Assembly: GCA_900074885.1 (NCBI GenBank)
Contig: FJUW01000046.1
Span: forward strand, 659,645 to 723,644
From: Rhynchosporium graminicola
Taxonomy: Eukaryota; Ascomycota; Leotiomycetes; Helotiales; Ploettnerulaceae
Direction: 5' to 3'
Length of the DNA: 64,000 nt
This document shows, in pieces, positions 59,933-64,000 of the stretch. Numbering within the stretch: the first letter of the stretch is position 1; every line of letters starts with the position of its first letter. Under the pieces are notes generated by a model. The model did no database searches. It had not been told where the DNA came from and worked only from the letters and a program-made list of their open reading frames with translations. Both the position numbers and the translations under genes were made by a program.

Positions 59933-60965
59933 ATGACCAAAATCCCACCTCTCCGCTACGAGTGCCGTCCTCGCAAGGGCACATCACCATTTGGCACCTG
60001 CCTCACAATCCGAACATTGAGAACCGCACCGATGGGAACTCTCGATTCCGAATTAGTCCGCCGACCCTTATTGTCCCCTCCAACCTCGGACAGCTCCACA
60101 ATGAGTCGCAAGAGATCAGATTTCGATAAGCTGCCAGCAGAATTACGCGTCATGATCTTCACGCTCGCTCTCGGCGACGAATGGAACGGGAAAACACCAG
60201 CTCTCATCAAAGCTCTGAGAACCGAGGAGAATGTCTACACCGCTTGCATGGTATCCTGGTATAAGCAGGATCACACATACACTCTCCATGAAAAGAACTG
60301 TTGGTCTTTTGGGGATATGTCAGCGAATGCTATTTCTACAATTACGAAGGTCAAGATTGTGATCGAGTACGTTTAACGCCCTTCAATTTCTTCTATCTTA
60401 CCACTTCCTGCTAACCTCCCATAGTGAGCAAATTGCCCTCCACCCCCTCCTGCGCTGGAGCGACATGCGCGTCGTCGACGACCGCCTCCCCATGTCCCTC
60501 CATGATCTAGCCGTCACTGCGAAGCTAGGTACATCTATCACGTCCGTCAGCCTCGACTGCCGTCCCTCCTGCACGAATCTCTACTACTGGTACCCGCAAA
60601 AATTCTTCCTCTACCTTTCGGGTTTCAAGTCACTCAAATACGCGGCCGTAACTTGCCCCATCAGACCAGGAGGAAGGGTGATGGAAGGTGGAGTGGGTCG
60701 CGTTGAGAAGATTGAGGATGGAATGGTCTGTTCGATGTGGCAGGCGAACTCGATGCGTAATGGTGTGGAGAAGACTAATGAGATGTTGGGCGGGATGGCG
60801 AAGATGGGGAGAGTCTACGCTGATAAGATTGATAAGAGGGGGGAGACATTGCATCGCAGGTTTCAGGATAGAGAGATGTGGGTTTGGGTTGCCGAAGAGG
60901 GGAAGAGCTTGAAGCCGGTTATTCTTCCTGAGGGCTTGACGATGGCGTATGAGCGAGAAGTATGA
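59933..60965 (+). CDS. F-box/2EXR-like protein of unknown function
   Basis: Exons 59933-60366 and 60425-60965, with a 58-nt intron (gtacgt..ctaacctcccatag), encode 324 residues. Residues 62-78 read DFDKLPAELRVMIFTLA, the F-box-like/2EXR signature (F-x-x-LPxELRxxI) found in large families of Leotiomycete proteins. Downstream are hydrophobic strands (LGTSITSVSLDC; YLSGFKSLKYAAVTCP) and a charged C-terminal helix region. Canonical F-box proteins couple substrates to SCF ubiquitin ligases through Skp1; whether this one does is unknown. Alternative in-frame starts are at 60032 and 60101, the latter just before the motif, and the first may be too far upstream. Confidence 0.65.
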
Positions 60966-62587
60966 TGAGAGTTCTTATGGGAGATGTCGAATTTGATATT
61001 GCTTGGAGTTTGGAGTTCGGATTTGAGGCATGGGTTTGTAGTCTGCAGCTTGCCAAACTGTTTTTTCCTGTTTTAGGTATCTGAAGTGCGATTTTCTTGA
61101 TTGGTTTGGTTGTGGTTTTTTCGATGGACAACTGGACTTAGAGGCATATGACCTTGGCAGAGGATAATCATAATCTCAAACGCTTTCTTCGGCAATGCGC
61201 AGCGTTGCTTGGAGCTTGGTGTTTTTGGAGATCATTTCAAGTCCTCTGTTTACATGGTCATGTATCTTGCTGTCAAGAGCCTTTAGAAAATACCCAATTT
61301 AGGCATTGAGCTTGCAGAAATAGCCTGAATTGATTCTTGGAATGTTTAATAAACCTAGTTCAAGCCGTAATTACTACTCAACTGACCTCATAGGCCTTTT
61401 GTTTGGGCGACCGACATAGCACTTCAATCAGAGCAGGACGAGAAGGTTTTATAGCACTCACTAAACATTTAGGAAATAACCCCTACACATATCGACAGTA
61501 ATCTTTCAGTACTTGACGTCCTTATCAAAGGCCTAAAGGGTATGAGCGTCCTTACATTGTTCTTAAACTCACAGTTGATATCCGGATATCAATTCATTGC
61601 CGCCAGAACTCGTCTCCTCGAAAGCGGTGAATTTTTCTGTCGTCTTCGCCTAGCGATGCAGCTTCGTCAGCAGGCTCCTGATATTGGTTTCTCCAAGTAA
61701 GTAGTTCGCCAGCAAGTGCTTCCACAATCCACTTTAAGCCAAACCACTGCTTAGTAGATCTGCTCGAGGCTCTTCGGTTCTTCTATACCCGTTGCTTCCA
61801 ACATCGCTCCAGCTTTCGATCGACGCTTTTTCTAATTCTGACTTTGTTATCCCCCATTTGACATTTCATCACAAACTTCGTCTCGGGATCTCGGGATATC
61901 TTATTGTCGAATCTGGTCATATGACAAACTTTAGTCAGATGATGCATCACGTGCTAAGGGCAACTAGACGCAGCATTCACGTATATGGAGAAGGGCTTGA
62001 CTATGATGTAGAGATGAGGAATGCTGTGCTAAGCTTAGTACCTTACAATCTGATACCGTAATGGGATGGCGAGGTTGTGAAGCATGTACTCCAACCACAC
62101 ATGAAGGATCACCCCAAATACCCATCAAACAATAAGAGACAGCACCCAAACATCGAAAATTGCGCGAAGAGCTTGGTTCTTACCAAGACTTACCAAGACT
62201 TACCAAAACGAACGTCCTATTCACTCACACAAAGAAAAACGGCTATACCATAGTCATCACATCTTCAGATATCTCTGCCAATCGCCGTGGCCAGAAAGCT
62301 TCGAAAAAGTGAAGATTGAAGAAGGTTTCATTTGGCTTGCTCATACCAGAGCGTTAGACCGAACTTGACTGTGGACTCCCAGTGGCCGGGGTGCTTGAGA
62401 AGATGCTGGGGATTGATAGTGGTGAATGAGGAGCACTTTCTGAAGAATATGTTAAAGGTCCTGACTGGCATCGTACTTTACTGGTTACCCCCCTTCGACA
62501 ATCTCGGAGTACCCAGGCAAGTCTACTCCACCTCCAGTCCACTTCGTCCACAGCCATCTAGTAAGCAGCCACGATCTGCCATTGAAG
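60966..62587. other. intergenic region with coding-like relics, about 1.6 kb
   Basis: A plus-strand frame at 61792-62061 (89 codons; HLTFHHKLRLGISGYLIVES) and another at 62332-62595 (CWGLIVVNEEHFLKN) read protein-like in the same direction as the gene at 62588. About 61588-61615 could encode LPPELVS, an F-box-like core. They may be exons of one poorly resolved gene or fragments of a dead one. A short tandem taccaagact repeat lies at 62181-62207. Confidence 0.35.
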
Positions 62588-63016
62588 ATGTATAAATTCA
62601 TACGCCTGAGACATACCAAAGACGAATGTCGACGCCACCAAATGTTCCATAACCGTGCTCTTCATGGGCTGGCATTTGAGTTAAAGAATGCTGCAGCAGG
62701 CGAGCGCAAAGTCGTGCTTGACATGACGAAGCTTCGCCGCTTGCCACTCATGACAACATGCACAAAGTTCCGTCATCTGAATGAAGAGATTCTGAACATA
62801 TCCGATGCTTACAGTAAGCGAATCGATGGAAACAGTTTGACTCGTGGGATTTTGCTAGTCTATGCAACAATGCAAAAGAAGAGAGGCACCATTATACTGG
62901 AGCCTCCAGGAGGATCAAACAATTGGTTACCCGAAGGCTTCATAGATCGATCTCCCAAGTTGCGATATATGTCTTGTATCCTAGCCGAGCCTGTCGTGAA
63001 GTCGAAGTCGAAATAA
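62588..63016 (+). CDS. hypothetical protein, possibly the 3' exon of a longer gene
   Basis: ATG at 62588, 142 codons, ending in a KSKSK tail. The composition is protein-like throughout (ALHGLAFELKNAAAGERKVV; WLPEGFIDRSPKLRYMSCIL) and no low-complexity bias explains the open frame. It is not recognised. The WLPEGF..SPKLRYMSC segment resembles ends of F-box/2EXR-like proteins of the kind encoded at 59.9-61 kb, so it may be a relative or a fragment. Coding-like frames lie upstream (61.8-62.5 kb), so the true start may be further 5' across introns. Confidence 0.4.
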   Translation: MYKFIRLRHTKDECRRHQMFHNRALHGLAFELKNAAAGERKVVLDMTKLRRLPLMTTCTKFRHLNEEILNISDAYSKRIDGNSLTRGILLVYATMQKKRGTIILEPPGGSNNWLPEGFIDRSPKLRYMSCILAEPVVKSKSK

Positions 63017-63783
63017 TTTGTTACTCCTTTCCTGTGATGGCCCATGGCAACAGATTCCATGGAAATTGCGTGGCTTCTCCGGAGATGAATTTGTGCAGTC
63101 CCGCGCTCTGGTCGGTTGATCTTGAGAGGAAGCAAGCGTACTGTACATCGAGGGGGAAATGGCGAGCTAATGATCGACGAGGTTTCATCTAGGTACCTGA
63201 GATAACAATATGTCAAATATGATAAACTATGAGTGATAAGGGTGCAGAAGATGACGAGGCCTTGAGAGCAGTAACTCCTCAACTAAGCAAAGTCATCGAA
63301 TAAGCATATGACTTTGAAGTAGTACTTTAGTAATGTCCTTTCACACTCTCACGACTTTGACTTCGATTCCGAATGTAGGATGTTTCGGAATATAACACTG
63401 CAAATATTCACACTTGTTTGATACCTTTAACAAATAGGTTCTCGCTTCGCTGGAAACGATCAGCTTAGCCTCAGTCGTTCTACCTAGTTCGTGCAGCCAA
63501 GCGAGGAATCTAAGATACATGAGCACCACGTGACCCAAGACAATATCGAATCCAGGACCACCAATGTTACCTCAGTACTGTTAATACTCAGTACTAGTAA
63601 TAGATACGTGTTCCGAGATTAGCGCCTGAGAAATCTCAAAGCCTGTTATTAGTCCAAAGACATGAAAATTTCGACATGGATACATCTAAGATTGTCTACT
63701 TCCGTCCTTTCTTTTCCCACAGCCAATCTATTATACATACCCATATTGAAAACGCAAGCTTTTCATCCTTCCCTAAAATACAA
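63017..63783. other. spacer, about 770 bp
   Basis: 3' flanks of the hypothetical gene and of the ABC transporter. A 65-codon minus-strand frame (63341-63538) has no recognised motif. Confidence 0.5.
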
Positions 63784-64000
63784 CTAAGCTCCCCCAATGT
63801 TCCTCACCAATTCATCTTTCTCTCCACTCTGCTCCACCATTCCCCTGAACACACCATCCTCGATTGCAAACAACTCCTTCGGAGTTCCAAACTCCGCAGC
63901 AATGCCATCTTTCATAACTAGGATCCGATCGAAATCCATCACCGTGCTCAACCTATGCGCAATAACCAACAACGTAGTATTAGCAAACTCTTCGCGAATG
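63784..64000 (-). CDS. ABC transporter, MRP (ABCC) type, C-terminal fragment
   Basis: The frame enters from the right edge of the window and ends at 63784, giving the last ~71 residues. They contain the end of a second nucleotide-binding domain: [19 protein letters not shown] with the H-loop His, then [13 protein letters not shown] and GTPKELF. The [14 protein letters not shown] form is that of full-length MRP/ABCC and Ste6-like exporters. Substrate and membrane topology lie outside the window. Confidence 0.9.
   Translation of the reverse strand, partial: IREEFANTTLLVIAHRLSTVMDFDRILVMKDGIAAEFGTPKELFAIEDGVFRGMVEQSGEKDELVRNIGGA

Noticed and set aside
1..64000. CRISPR arrays, bacterial operons, ribosome binding sites
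   Set aside because: The window is eukaryotic (introns, fungal families); no direct-repeat/spacer pattern was seen.

Overview
The window is 64 kb of nuclear DNA from a filamentous ascomycete (Pezizomycotina). The evidence is eukaryotic genes with short introns (mostly 39-64 nt, GT..AG, with CTAAC/CTAAT branch-like motifs) and fungal families such as PEX1, PAM17, UBA4, SLX9, a DUF7908-like adhesin and an MRP-type ABC transporter. Protein flavour suggests Leotiomycetes/Helotiales, but that is inference; no rRNA or marker gene settles it. I found no convincing tRNA, rRNA, CRISPR or autonomous transposon.

Layout. 0-2.2 kb: RRM-like protein, possibly cut at its 5' side. 4.0-4.9 kb: secreted stellacyanin-like cupredoxin. 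6.85-7.5 kb: broken fructosamine-kinase-like gene. 8.0-9.6 kb: protein joining a STAND-type fungal N-terminal domain to a retropepsin-like domain. 10.6-20.9 kb: a dense housekeeping block (chromodomain protein, PAM17, 3-dehydroshikimate-dehydratase-like enzyme, SLX9/UBA4 divergent pair, DEN1/SENP8-type NEDD8 protease). 21.4-21.65 kb: a MITE-like element. 22.4-27.5 kb: an eight-exon gene for a ~1593-residue protein whose layout resembles SYCP2/Red1 meiotic axis proteins. 27.5-50.6 kb: mostly gene-poor DNA around a bZIP factor (33.2 kb) and a huge Ser-rich, Cys-repeat secreted protein (40.4-44.5 kb, with one N marking an assembly gap), plus the last exons of a small unrecognised gene near 48.4 kb. 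50.7-57.7 kb: MCM7 and PEX1 from a shared divergent promoter. 57.7-64 kb: an F-box/2EXR-like protein, a small hypothetical gene and the 3' end of an ABC transporter.

How they fit together. Housekeeping genes (replication, peroxisome and mitochondrial import, ribosome biogenesis, tRNA thiolation, deneddylation) sit in compact blocks. Secreted, immune-like and decayed genes sit in or next to long gene-poor stretches, a pattern of compartments evolving at different speeds. Exon coordinates in the text were derived by hand from splice signals and reading-frame continuity; they have not been tested against transcripts.
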